64,000 nucleotides of DNA from Oryzias latipes. Taxonomy: Eukaryota > Chordata > Actinopteri > Beloniformes > Adrianichthyidae. Position 1 is the stretch's first letter. Each line of letters begins with the position of its first letter. The notes under the pieces were generated by a model that had not been told where the DNA came from, did no database searches, and worked only from the letters and a program-made list of their open reading frames with translations. The position numbers were made by a program, and so were the translations under genes. Positions 1-13,200 of the stretch are shown here, piece by piece. The stretch is from NCBI RefSeq assembly GCF_002234675.1, contig NC_019869.2, positions 9,449,015-9,513,014 on the forward strand, given 5' to 3'.

Positions 1-227
1 GTAGATTCAAACACCTGGAAAAAACACCCTATACAGTGGACTAAGTAGTGAGGAAATTCAGACACAACATTATTTAAAAAAAAAAAAATGGGGCTTGGAA
101 CAGTATAGGGTATAAATATGTGCATATTTTAAGACATTGGATTACATTAGAATATATCTATTAGAATAGTGACAGAGAGGTATTTCAATCTCTTTAATAA
201 CTTGACTAGCTTCTTATTCCTCCTCAG

Positions 228-522
228 GATTTTCAGTGGTTCTTTGGTTCATGGCCTCCTGAGGTACCTGAAAGGTGGCAAGCCTGCAGAGTCCCTGCTA
301 ACTGAGGGATCCTTTTATAGACAATTCTACGTCATTCTGCTGGATGCTGTGAGGAGCTGCAGCATCAAAGCGAATCCTCGCTCCTCAGCATCCAACAGGA
401 GAGGAAGAGGCAGAAGAGGACGACAGAGAGCTGGTAGAGGGGCTCGTGGTGGAGGTAGAGGGGCAGAGGACATCAGCAACAGGTTTGCTCTCCTGATGAG
501 TGAAGAGGAGGATGAAAATTAA
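228..522 (+). CDS. 3'-terminal coding exon of an unrecognised gene (partial)
   Basis: A pyrimidine-rich tract and CAG end at base 227, followed by an open frame of about 97 codons to a TAA at 520-522. The first half looks like an ordinary helical fold (for example GSLVHGLLRYLKGG and SFYRQFYVILLDAVRSC). It is followed by a low-complexity stretch of RG/RGR repeats (ANRRGRGRRGR-like, then GGRGAED) and an acidic end with SEEEDEN. RG-rich plus acidic tails are common in nucleolar, RNA-binding and chromatin proteins, but no family is recognised, so no function is given. The gene would run in from the left edge and meet klhl7 tail to tail. The exon is believed real because of the good acceptor, the open frame and the biased composition; the product is unknown. 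Confidence 0.6.
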
Positions 523-1712
523 GAAAAGCAAAACCGGAAAGGCTTCATCTTGGATGCTCAGGAAATGCCACTGTTACTATACAGTGGAGAGAGTGATGTC
601 TTTTAAATGTTAACTCTGTATTGCACCTTTTTCACATTCCTTTATTCTGAAACCTTGTTTTTTTTCATAAGACTTTAAGGGGCCTATTTCATGCAAAATC
701 GACTATTTTGAGATTTTAAGTGTATTATAATGTTAATTCTTCATAAAAGCAACCTCAAAGCGGTATTTTTGATCAATTCATGCATTCCTGAGTATTTTTA
801 AAAAACCTGCTCTGAGCACCAGCCCCTCCCAATCCACGAAAACGACTGGGTTCTCCCATTGTGATGTCACAAAGTGAAGAACAGCCCCTTCCAGGAACAG
901 CTTGTACTGCCAACACCCCCCCCCCCCCCCCAGGCTAAAACACACACCCACTTTCTCAACAAGCTAGCAATGATTGGCTAAACAATTTCCTTTTATATTC
1001 ACATCCATCTTTGCCAAAGTTCTGTGTTTTCGGGGATGAAACACAGACCTGCTTCTGGGTTGGAAACTGTCTGCGAAAATTACGACTATTTCATTAAAAA
1101 TCGTTCTTGAGGGTGACAAAGGTAATATATTCACATATGATGGGTTAAAGCATGAAATAGGCCCTTTAACATTTAGAAAGTACTTTTATCCAAAGTAGAT
1201 ACAGAACAAGCGAAAACAGTCAATACATTTTAGAGGAAGAGTTAAAAAAAGTGTTTTTGTAATTTCGCCAAAAGTATTTGTTTTGTCTTGTTTACATGAA
1301 AGATGCACTAATAATCAATGCAAACCCAACTATGGGTTTTGCCATATAGCAAGCATTTGCAGCTGAAAATTTTATAAAATGCAATTTTATTGTCTTTGTA
1401 TGGAATTTTTTAAATTGTAAAACAGGTAAAATCTCCATATTTGCATGCTTGATACTGAAATGTGTACACATTTCAATGAAAAGGAAAGAGGAGAACATGA
1501 ATTTACATTATTTTATTAGTGTTTATTCACTTTTTCAATAAATCAATTAAAATGTTTTCCCACTGTTACTTCAACCACAAGATCTAAACAAATCTGGAAA
1601 ATGTAACTTAAGAAATAAAAATACTACTGTACAGGTAAACTTTTTTACAATAAAACAAAAATGACATGAAGACGATACTAAAATATAAAGCCAGGCCACT
1701 AAAAATCTTCCT
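523..1712. other. Intergenic gap between the left-edge gene and klhl7
   Basis: This holds the presumed 3' UTR of the left gene, one MITE copy (about 676-1170) and the klhl7 3' UTR read from the minus strand. Hexamers TTTATT at 1512-1517 and 1522-1527 are AATAAA on the minus strand and are candidate klhl7 polyadenylation signals. AATAAA on the plus strand near 1536 could serve the left gene. A poly-C run lies near 915-932. No further gene was seen. Confidence 0.5.
676..1170. repeat. MITE copy with GGGCCTATTTCATGC inverted termini
   Basis: The left end reads AAGGGGCCTATTTCATGC and the right end reads GCATGAAATAGGCCCTTTAA, its reverse complement. A related copy in the opposite orientation lies at about 51098-51640; both share internal motifs around TGTGATGTCACAA. 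No coding capacity was seen. The superfamily is not assigned. Confidence 0.75.
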
Positions 1713-4700
1713 TTATTTCTGTGAGGTTGAGGCAGTCGAGGCAGATGAGGTGGAGGATGCGGCGGATGTAGTTGGCTGTGAATCTATCAGATCAACGTCT
1801 TCATCTTCGTTGACCCCACATGTGTCAACGACGCAGATCAGGCAGTTGGTGACTGGAAATGCTCGCACTTTGCTGTATGTCACCCATCTTTAAACGGAAG
1901 GAAAGCATACATGAGTACAGAAATAACAAAGAGACTCTTACTGTTTTTTAATGAAGCTATAACGCCCACCAGCTTTTGATTTGAACAATATTTGGTTAGA
2001 CAATGCAACAGAAATGGTTTTATGTTATGAGCAGTTAAAACACTAAAGTAAAACCTATAAACACATGGCCAAATGGACTTTGTCAAACTTAAGATGTTTT
2101 TATTAGAAAACATTCCAGAAGAAAATGCAGGGTTGAGAGAAAAGCCTCTAAAGTCGCTTTTCAGCTGATTCACGTTGATCATGTAAACCACGTGTCAAAC
2201 TCAAGGCTTGTGGGCCAAATGTGGCCCCCCATGTAATTTTATGTGGCCCACGAGAGCATACAAGTTGTTAATGTCAAAAAATAAAAAATGGTGCATATTC
2301 ATTCATATCTAAGGGGAATCAGACTTGAAATGTCAGATTGGGCAACTATACATTAGGACTTAAACACTGTCCATATAACCTAACCTGACAGAATCAATGT
2401 AACCCTTGTACTATCCTAGGCACTTTAACGTTGGGAGTTGGGTCATCTAGACCCACTAGACAGTGCTCTGAACCTTTTTTCTTCAATGATTTGTGATCTT
2501 CACTGGTTTCCATGAATTACATGAAATCTTTCCACCTTTATCCACCTTTGACATGGTAGGGAGAACACGTCAATGTAGGGGGGGGGGGGGGGTCATCTAA
2601 GATAGCACAAGGGTTAAAAAGGATTTATGCTAGAGTAACAAGCAAACGTGTTTTCTATGCAACTTTAATTGTCACTTTAAAAAGTTATGAGTTATTTAAC
2701 ATTAAGGAGTAGTTACATTTATTTTTCATTACATTTACTTACATGTATTAGTTATATCTGGCCCTTTGAAGACAACCACTATACTGATGTGGCCCTCCGT
2801 GAAAATGAGTTTGACACCCCTGATGTAAACGGAGTGTGTTATTCAGGTGTCATCTTTGGTGTTGAAGGGTTAATGTCATTTTTGCTGGTTGTTTTTTGTC
2901 TAGAGATAATTAGTAACAGCATAACATTTATAAATACAAACCTATCAGTTTCTGTGTGGTACTCCAAGGCGTGACCAAGCCGCCCCACTCCCTGGAACCC
3001 CGCCAGGACATAGATGACTTCACCCACAGCAGCACACTTGACTGTCACGCCTCTCCATGGCATCGGAGCTGCAGAGCGCCACTCATTGGTGGCGATGTCG
3101 TAATATTCCACTGAATCCAGTCCACCTGCAAAAGCACAGCAAGAGAGTCATATCATGAAAAGACCAACCGTTGTAATCACTGTTGGGGCTCCAGTAATAA
3201 CAGCTTTCTGACCTAATGGCCCCTGGCCTCCAACAGCATAGATCCTATTGTTGACAACCACTAATCCATGGTTCTTTCTGGCTTCTTTCATCCCACACAG
3301 CTCCCTCCATCTGAAAAGACGCAATTAGGAACAACCCTCATTTTGACCTCTTTTCTCTTTTTGTGCTTATGAGTATAGTTTTTAGGATGCTGCATTGAAT
3401 TTAGAAATACTTTCAAAAAGTCTTCGTCTTAGACTGTATATGAGAACTGGACTGAGTGAGTGTGACGTCACCCGCAGAAAATGCCTTGCTTCTGGCTCCA
3501 ACCAAACAAAGTCAATTCAGTCGCCATTTCTTCCACGACACGATCGCCTCCAGATGCCAGTCATCAGTGATTAGTCCGAGTTAGTCTGAGTCAACGCTGC
3601 CATGGCAACCACTCTTGCCAATCAGGAGTGAGGTTGTTGGAAGCCCACACCCCTACCACTTGAGAGCGGGCTACATGAAATATGTCAAACCTTCAAAGTG
3701 TGACCATGTACTTTTATTTAGGCATTTGATTGGTCGGTTTATAACTTGAATAACTTGCACTACAAAAAAAAGCATTAAAAAAAATTAGACTGAGTAATAG
3801 CAGATTATTTCTTAGTAGAAATGGGATTTTGGCTTCTTGGAGCCAGCAATACTTCATGTTTGGAACACTAGGGGGGAGGGGTCACTCAGTCCAGTTCTCA
3901 TTTACAGTCATTGGTCTTATTTCAAGAAAGCCTTTTTAACTTTATCATAAATTTGCTACAGTTTTATGTAGTTATCCAGCATTTTGTCTCTTTTAACCTC
4001 TAATGAGAAGCATTTGGTTCTACTGCAATATTAACACGGTTTAAACATAGATCTGCCTTTTTTCTTAGTTTTAAATTCATTTTTCTTCCCTCCAATCTTA
4101 TATTGAAGAGTTAAAATTCAGTCTTAGTATTACTGACATTTAAAAAGAGCAGTAGTGCAGCAACATTTGTGAAGATATAAATTAAAATAGGCATCCATTG
4201 CAACTTATCCAAATAATTCTTTTATTGTCTTTAAATGAGAACTCGACTGAGTGACCCCTCCCCCTCACGTTCCAAACAGGAAGCATCGCTGACACCAAGA
4301 AGCCAAAATCCCAAAGACAACTATTGAGAAATAAACAGCTGTCAGAATAACCATTCTTAATCCAATAACTTTTTTAACATGTTCTTTATAATTTTTTAAT
4401 GATATTTTTTTCTTTATTGCAATTTATTAAAGTTTTAAACTGACCAATCAGATGCCTCTATAAAAGAATGTAATGTCTGGGGAGCCACCCTTCAAACATT
4501 TAATTTACAGATTTTGGACCAATCACTGCTTACCGACGACACCTGGCTCTAACATGGTGGCGTCTGTATCACCAAAACGTGACGGCTGAAGTTATTTTGC
4601 ACGGCTGACGTCATACTCACTCGGTCCAGTTCTCATATACAGTCAATAATTACTTGACAAAATTCAAGGCAAAAATGGCCAATTACGGTTTTCTGGACAA

Positions 4701-7700
4701 ACCGCTTAAATCAGACTCACTACAAATGTTACAAAAATGGATACAGATCTAGAGTCTATATCTACCATGACAGCAATTGATCTAAATACATTACATTAAC
4801 AGCAATAGGTTTTTAGATTTTAGATTTTAGGTTTTAGATTAACAGCAATAGGTTTTTAGACTGTAAGGAAGCAGCCGACAGATTTTTCCACCTTTGAGCT
4901 TATAAAATATGAAACGCGCGACAAACAGCGCAATGGAAACAATCCTGGCAGCTGCTCTGAGCGTCACTCACTTTTGTGTGTTGGGGTCATACACCTCACA
5001 GTTGTTTAGAATTCTTCCAGAGACGTTGTTTCCCACCGTTCCTCCGCAAACATAAACAAGTCCGTTGGCCTCCACTGAGCCGTGACTGCAGCGGGCCATC
5101 AGCATGCTGGTTTTGACCTGCCATGACTCTGTCCTGGTATCGTAACATTCAAAGAGGTTTGAGGCTGAACTACCTGTGGACACATATGAATGTCACTTCA
5201 GTAAAAGCTAACAACCGTGTCATGGCACCGCTGTTGTAGCATCCCTGGGTGCTGCCTCCTCATCCTTACCCACTTCGGATCCTCCAGATGTGTATATTTT
5301 TCCTTGGGAGGCACACGCTGCCAGACTGTCGCGAGGTGTGGGCGGGCCAAGCTTCGAGTACCAGCTGTCCTTTAGGACATTGTAGCAGTCCATGCGCTTG
5401 ATGGGGAACAGCTGGGAACCCCCAAGGATGTAAACCACATTGTCCCAGAAGACGGCTGTGGCATCTCTGCGCTTCTCAAAGGGGCAGCGGATGTCTGTCC
5501 AGCTGGAATCCTGCATGGAAAATAACTGTATGTCACTTTTATTTCATTTAACCCTAACATATGAACATTTACCTCACAAATAAAGCACTTGGAAAATGAT
5601 GTTGTCAAACTCCTTTACTTTACTTTATGTATCTATCAGTCTGGTCCTAAACCATGCCTACTGTGTGCTTCCTGGTACCTTTGGGTTAAAGTAGCGGCAG
5701 GACTGAGGCTGTGAACCGCCGAACAGAGCAATGCGATAGTCGTGCTTTTTGCGTCGAGGCCGGCTGTTCTCCCCAAGGTCTTCTCGGTCCTCCAGAGAGA
5801 GCAAATGATAACGCATCCCACCTTTAAAAAAATAAAGAATTAAAACAAGCTGATTAGCTTTATATGGTTTATGTGGACTTTGTACAAAAATGACAAAAGC
5901 CTTTTATTCCTAAAATGTACTGGCTCTTATAAAACTGAAAACTTTTTACCTTCTAGAATAGATTTTCTGTATGTTACAAACTGGACATGAACGTAAATAA
6001 TATACTTTATGTTTATGTGTTATTGTACAGTAGTCTTTCGCTATACAGCGGTTCATCTTTTGCAGTTTTTTTTTGTACAGTTTTGCATGTTTTTGTTTTT
6101 TTGCAGCATGCTGTGTTCTGCATCCTGATTGGCTGTAGACCATCGTCAAACAATCTTTTCTGTGCTGAGTCTCTTGTACTGACTAAGTTTAGTTTGACAA
6201 TTTTACATAAATCTTCAAATGCGATCAAATCTCTGTTTTTATTCTATAGAACAGGAATTTTTATCTAATCTAATATTTTACTTAGTTATTGTGATTATCA
6301 GTAGGAATTTGTGTTTAAATGTTAAATAAATTTATCATAAATATGATTAACCCAAGATCAATTGAAAAATAGCTCTTTAAATCAACATGTGGACTGTGAA
6401 AACACTAACTACACTATACATTCACATGATATACTCCTCAGATTGGAGTCTGATAGACTCCAATCTGAGAAGCCTTTTACTTTTGCCAATTTTCCCTATT
6501 ACTATTTTTTTTAAAAAGCTTAAAGATTCAGATGAAAATCAAACATTTTTAAAAAACTCACTTTAATGAAAATGATGTTTCTAACATGTTCTTTGGGCCT
6601 TTTTCTATTGATGGAGGACATTTATAAAGAAAATTTAGCTTAAATTTTGCATTTCTGAGAATTTCTTGATTCAAATTGTTGAGAATCAGGAGCAGATGAA
6701 AAAAATGCGGCTTGAAAATCTGTGAAAATTTGTGATGTAGAAAACACACTGGGCAGGCAACAAGCTCCCTGCTCTGATCTCTTAGCAATGGGAAGGGGAA
6801 GGGGGGGGGGGGGTTGCTCCGCACCAACAACTCACAAGGTGATTTTTAACGAGCTACTGCTGCTCTGCAGAAACTATGTCCTAGGTTTTTTCAATTTTGT
6901 ATAAAAATGGCAGAATCATAGTTAAAAGACCACAAGGAGAACTTGGCATAGATCAAAAGAGGAACAGAGTGGGCCTTTAAAGATGAATGTCTTCTAACCC
7001 GAGCTGTAAATGCCCTTCCCCGTCACTTCTTACTCACTAATGACCATCTTGAGGCACTGCGGGTTGTCCTGGATGAGCGGTTCGGCCTGAACAGTCTTTG
7101 ATAGGAACGTTTTGGACACCAGAGGAAAGCGGACACATCCCAAAACCTCCACCATGTACTGTTGTCTGTTGCACACGTCATACTTCAGCCAACGCACTGC
7201 TGCATCATAAATCTGAAAGCAAGGAGTAAGGGTTTCAGTTCTTTGTTTCCTCAATGAAAACTTGTAAATCCTGCAAAAGGCAATTACATTAAAGACGATT
7301 CAGTTTTTTTTTTAAACCATTTGGTACAATTTACTCATAATAAAAGTTTTTTCAGAGTTAAGGATTGTTTTAATTATGATTGTTTGGGTGATTTGGTGAG
7401 TTTTAGCTTCAACAAACGTAAGATGCAAAATTCTTATCACGAATGTTCAGGGAATAAAGCACCTTATTTAACCACTGTCTCGAATTTGATTGACACATTT
7501 TTAACATGGTTTAATTGTATCATGAGAAATAAATTATCAACAAATTTTGCATTATATCAATACATAAAGTAGTCTATTTAAAAAATGAATGACAACAGAT
7601 GAGTTATTATTACCATAACTAAACTTTTCCCTGTCAAGTGTTTTAGAGATTTCATGGAAGCAGCCATTTTAAATGACCACTAAAGCCCTCTACTGCCCCT

Positions 7701-10700
7701 AGTGGGATGATGATGAAGTACAGGGCAGAAAACATGAACCAAATAGTATGCAATGAATTTTTAAGAAAAGTTTGGATTCGAATGGTTATAAAGAGTTAAT
7801 TCCCTTTATCAATTACACATTGCTAATATGTTATAAGCTTTAGATTCTTTAAAAAGAAGTTTGGGACTCTCGCATCCTAGAACTACTTTGTGTCACACGT
7901 TAAAGCCTGAAAATGGCAGGTGCACCTGGGCTTCAGAGCGGACAGTGAGTTTGTCCTGGTGCAGCAGGTGAGTGAGCTGTGAAACATCAAGCTGCAAGAA
8001 TTCATCCAGTTTGTAAACTTCAGTAAAATGAAGCTGGAAAAAGTCCTCTGCTGCCGACTTCAGCTCAGGGCAGTCCATGCAGTCTGCGAGAGCCGAGATG
8101 CCTGCAACAAATAGATACCGATTAGCGGCGAGTATGACGAATGACGTCTGTTTGTATTTCTGCTGTTACCCAAGCAGTTTGTGGGATCTATCTGGCCTTT
8201 AAGAAACTCCACACACATCTTCTTGACTGGCTCAATCTGGTACTGGTTAGCTGCATCCAACAATGACTGGACATTGCTGCTGTTCACGGAGATCCTGACA
8301 CACAGACACACATTTGATCATTAACCTAATTGGCAAATGAAGACTTTTTGTATTAAGTTATTAAAAATGTCTTTATGGTCATGCTGAATGGTACGAGTGA
8401 CACGGGCACCAATTCTGACCTGGCTGTGTATATAAAGTCAATAAGCAGCTCAATAATCTCTGGCTCAGCACTCCTTAGCTCCACCTCATGTGACATCGAC
8501 TCCATCATCCTAGCTGGAAGCCACGAGAAAAAGAAAAAGTGGAATACATGACAACAAACAAGAGTCATGCATTACTGTAATTGGTCATTAACAAAAAAAA
8601 ACCTGCTGCCTATTGGGGAACAATATTATTAAACAATATTCAGCTCTGTATTATGGTTATTTTTCTGGCTAAAACACATGTTTGCTTAGTTCCTGAGAGT
8701 TACATTTTTTATCATTTTTTCCATCTTATCTTTCATTACTACGACAGAGTTTTAGGGCCACTAAAGGAAAAAAAAAGTAATATCGAGATTTGAAGTCGTA
8801 AATTTACCAGATTAAAGTTGAAGTGAGCATACAGTGCACCAGCAAGTGAACGCCGTGCAACAGCAGGGCAGACCGACTAAACTTAGTTGAACAGGTGAGC
8901 TGCATGTTGATGGATAACGTTACAAATGTTTGGAAGCTCATTTGTTTGATTTATTAATGTTTTATTCATTGATTGGTGGCTTGTAGAATCTCTGCAGCCG
9001 TTGATGAAGACATCGGTGTCCCTGCAGATGTCCACTTCAATCCTTTCTTCCTCCATGAAAGACCAGATCTCTAAGTCTGTGTGATGCCTCCATCTGAGGA
9101 GGAGCACTTTTGGGTATTTTCAACATTCTAATGCTAATATAACAGACTATTTTCATTCATCTTGATGTTTTACGCTGAAATGGGACGTTTTATCTGGAGA
9201 TGGTGACGTATGTAACACTGTTTACTTCCACATTGGTGTTCTGCGCATGACAGTACCAGGACCTAAGGTTACAAATGGACTTCTGGGTATGTGAATGAAA
9301 AGGAAAATAAAGTAGCGGTCCTCTTCACCCAAACGTGTCTCTGAGCTCCTTATTTTACATATGAAACTCTGCTTTACCGACACCAAACCCCGGAAAGCCG
9401 CTACACTGACAATAATCTGATTTGGAGTCACCAAGAAGTTCAGAATTTCTTTGTTTTTTAAACCTATTTGGAAATTAAGCTTCACAAAATGCTCCACATC
9501 TTCCACCTTCAAGCACGGCTTAGATAAACAGACAACTTTTTAAGATTGTAACTTTAGGACTTTATTCTCATAATGTAACAGTTCTGAGTTTTTTCTCGTA
9601 AATTTACAACGTTAAAGTCGTGATTTAAAAATACATTTTTGTTTGTAAACTGGCCCTTAAACCCCGTCATAATTACCTGTCATTGCTATTATATGTTTAT
9701 ACATATATGGCTGGTCGTGTCTGAGATTTTCTCAAACTATATTTGATCTTAGGTACCGGTAAATTAAAACCAACATTTTAATCAAAATCTAATTTCTTGA
9801 GTTACCAAATTATGGCGAGATCTAATATCTAACATTCTATGTCAGACATTGACAGGTATTTGACCTTAAGCTATGCGAAAAATAATGTCTTTCTAATCTT
9901 ACTTCTCCCTTCTTGTATTTTTCTTGTAATTTATTTGGGGATTATTTTATACATCTCAGGTTGTGTAAAAAATAGTCAGAGAAAGACAAATGCGATCAAA
10001 CTGAAGTGGTGTAGAAATATCTTGAGTGGAAAACTAAAGATTTTTTAAGGAACAGTTGCATAAAAATGTGGTTTTCCCTTCATTGAACTTAAACGAGAGA
10101 GAAGAGAGACGTTTCCAAGTTTAACGATCAATAATCTTGGAAGGTCAGCTCTGAGATTGTAGTCATGCTGAAGTCCAACAACATTGCACTTTGAAAACAA
10201 TCTAATTGTTGTAATTATCTGCTTACTCTGGACAACAGGACTTTAACCCTGAGAAGTCTCTGAATCTCTGGGGAGTTTGCCAATCACATCGGCTGATTAC
10301 AATAATATAGGAATGATGACACCGCTGTTATGGTTTAAAATTTAACGGAAGGGTTACAAAAAGGTGAACAGGTGTGTTCACATTGTTTGTCCCGGTCTCT
10401 GCTTAGTTTGGGGATTTATACATTTTTATTTTTTCTCTACACTTTAATCTTTGTTGTAATACATAAAAATCTGTTTGATGTCAATATCTGTGATTTTTGT
10501 AGGGGGAATAAAGATTTTTACCGTTTGAAATTTAGTTTGTTTATTTTTTAGAGTTTTAGGTTTGTTGTGGAATTATTGTGTACTATAGGCAAATAAAAGA
10601 CTACTAGGGGTTGTACAAACAGGCCCATAAAACAATCCCGTATGTTCAACCTCAGGTTTGTATGAAGAACTTTGGCTTTGTGTGTGAAACCTACTGGTGA

Positions 10701-11023
10701 ACATGAGGCTGAAAACGTGACTGGCGGCGGCGAGCACTACTCTGTGGGCAGGAAAGTGCTTCCCCTGAACCACGAGGGTCACATCACACAGTGTCCCCTG
10801 GAAACAAAACACGAGGCATTATTATTAACTCACAAACACACATGACCGCAACATTTACGTGTAACTGTACAGGTTTTCCCCCGCCTTTGCACACCTGTTT
10901 CCGTAGGTTGTTCATTACTCCCATGATGCTGGACAGCTGCCTGTACTCTTCTTTGGAGGCGCATTTTCTCTCTCCTTTCTTCTTGGAGCTGGACGCTTTC
11001 TCTGGAGAAGCCATTCCTGCCAT
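1713..11023 (-). CDS. klhl7: Kelch-like protein 7 (BTB-BACK-Kelch substrate adaptor of CUL3)
   Basis: Twelve coding exons on the minus strand, 5' to 3': 10895-11023, 10691-10797, 8420-8509, 8170-8294, 7926-8101, 7038-7212, 5679-5821, 5270-5510, 4972-5173, 3213-3310, 2942-3125, 1713-1887. All have GT/AG borders and the phases join to 1845 nt (614 aa plus stop; human is 586 aa). BTB lies at about residues 45-145 ([27 protein letters not shown]), BACK at about 150-265 ([18 protein letters not shown]) and Kelch blades at about 300-575 ([44 protein letters not shown]). In the family it recruits substrates to CUL3-RING ubiquitin ligase; human mutations cause retinitis pigmentosa. The start ATG precedes a Lys/Ser-rich leader as in vertebrate KLHL7; a second in-frame ATG lies three codons on. 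The tail after the last blade is acidic and Ser/Thr/Ala-rich. Introns contain many MITEs. Identification is secure. Confidence 0.97.
2189..2822. mobile_element. hAT-type MITE with 8-bp target duplication, in a klhl7 intron
   Basis: The right terminus, read outward-in, is CAGGGGTGTCAAACTC; the left terminus is CACGTGTCAAACTC. The element is flanked on both sides by ATGTAAAC (2181-2188 and 2823-2830), an exact 8-bp duplication as expected for hAT transposition. Inside are GGCCAAATGTGGCCC-like motifs and a nested piggyBac-like MITE at about 2400-2617. No transposase reading frame was seen. Confidence 0.9.
2400..2617. mobile_element. piggyBac-like MITE copy 1 (nested)
   Basis: Termini are AACCCTTGTACTATCCTAGG on the left and GATAGCACAAGGGTTAA on the right, which are inverted repeats. 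The right flank is TTAA; the left base is changed (TGTAA). It is in inverted internal orientation relative to the copies at 57253 and 62719 and contains a poly-G run near 2578-2593. It sits inside the hAT MITE, so it inserted later. Confidence 0.8.
3430..3911. repeat. MITE family A, copy 1
   Basis: Starts with GACTGTATATGAGAACTGG and ends with the inverse complement (CCAGTTCTCATTTACAGTC). This family occurs seven times in the window. Shared internal motifs include TGGCTTCTTGGAGCCAGC and ACTTCCTGTTTGGAA. Non-coding; in a klhl7 intron. Confidence 0.85.
4222..4647. repeat. MITE family A, copy 2
   Basis: A degraded left end (TTGTCTTTAAATGAGAACTC) and a well-kept right end (CTCGGTCCAGTTCTCATATA then CAGTCAA) bracket the family's internal motifs, including CCAATCAGATGCCTC. 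In the same klhl7 intron as copy 1, in the opposite internal orientation. Confidence 0.85.
4793..4861 (+). repeat. Short direct repeat with TTTTAGAT microrepeats
   Basis: The string AACAGCAATAGGTTTTTAGA occurs twice about 45 bases apart, with several TTTTAGAT/TTTTAGGT units between. Looks like local slippage or duplication in a klhl7 intron. Confidence 0.7.
6437..6469. repeat. Perfect 15-bp hairpin
   Basis: CTCAGATTGGAGTCT at 6437-6451 is followed after GAT by its exact reverse complement at 6455-6469. It lies in a klhl7 intron. It may be a minimal inverted-repeat remnant; no flanking structure of a small-RNA gene is evident. Confidence 0.8.
6550..6981. repeat. MITE family B, copy 1
   Basis: Begins with CACTTTAATGAAAATGATGT and ends with CAGAGTGGGCCTTTAAAG. 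Family marks are GCATTTCTGAGAATTTCTTG, GAATCAGGAGCAGATGAAAA and CTGCTCTGCAGAAACTATGT. It has a poly-G run at about 6804-6815. Non-coding, in a klhl7 intron. Confidence 0.8.
8883..9520 (-). pseudogene. Decayed integrase/transposase-like ORF fragments
   Basis: On the minus strand, 9222-9512 encodes a segment with [20 protein letters not shown]. Downstream, 8883-9107 contains [13 protein letters not shown]. In this order and spacing the pieces resemble the helix-turn-helix and following segment of the integrase-like proteins widespread as repeats in fish genomes (pattern: GL-NKEIL-FL, then SDL-E---F-EEE). The two parts are in different frames with no common intact ORF, so this is a dead copy. 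It lies in the intron between klhl7 coding exons 2 and 3. Family assignment is from remembered pattern only. Confidence 0.4.
9540..9640. repeat. Simple AT-rich repeat (TTTATTCTCATAATGTAA type)
   Basis: Degenerate repeated units of the form 'CTTTATTCTCATAA / TTTCTCGTAAATTTACAAC', a low-complexity pattern that recurs at about 19430-19600, 53940-54130 and 54440-54600. Confidence 0.5.
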
Positions 11024-11394
11024 GTCAAACTATTTTTTTTATTTTGTGTGACGCATTAGGCAGCGTGTACTTCTCCTTGCCTGCTCCTCGTTGAGATTTA
11101 GCAGCTAACGTTTTCGAGCTTCGAGCTAATAAACCAGCAGTATTTAAATTTTAAATACCACCGCAGTTTCTCTGTTTACGCTTTTTTTTCCTTCAAAATA
11201 ACTGTTTGTCACCAAGGGTACAAAAAAGCCTCATACGTCTAAACCTATTTGGTTGTGGAAAGCTCACCTAAAGACGATGTAGGTGTTCTTTTGTTTTGTC
11301 AATGCCAATTTATTTTTTATTTATCTTTTTTGTGTTTCTGTTAGCAGTCAAAAGACAGCGAAGGCGTTATACCGCCCCCTGCAGATTGGAGGCT

Positions 11395-13199
<1,805 letters not shown>

Positions 13200-13200
<1 letters not shown>

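Noticed and set aside
915..932. Poly-C and similar homopolymer runs
   Set aside because: Simple homopolymers; may include assembly length errors and carry no further signal.
2839..2941. Extension of the klhl7 exon beyond 2942 as a coding 3' end
   Set aside because: The sequence after 2942 (minus strand) is a splice donor; the true last exon at 1713-1887 restores the conserved KLHL7 C-terminus.
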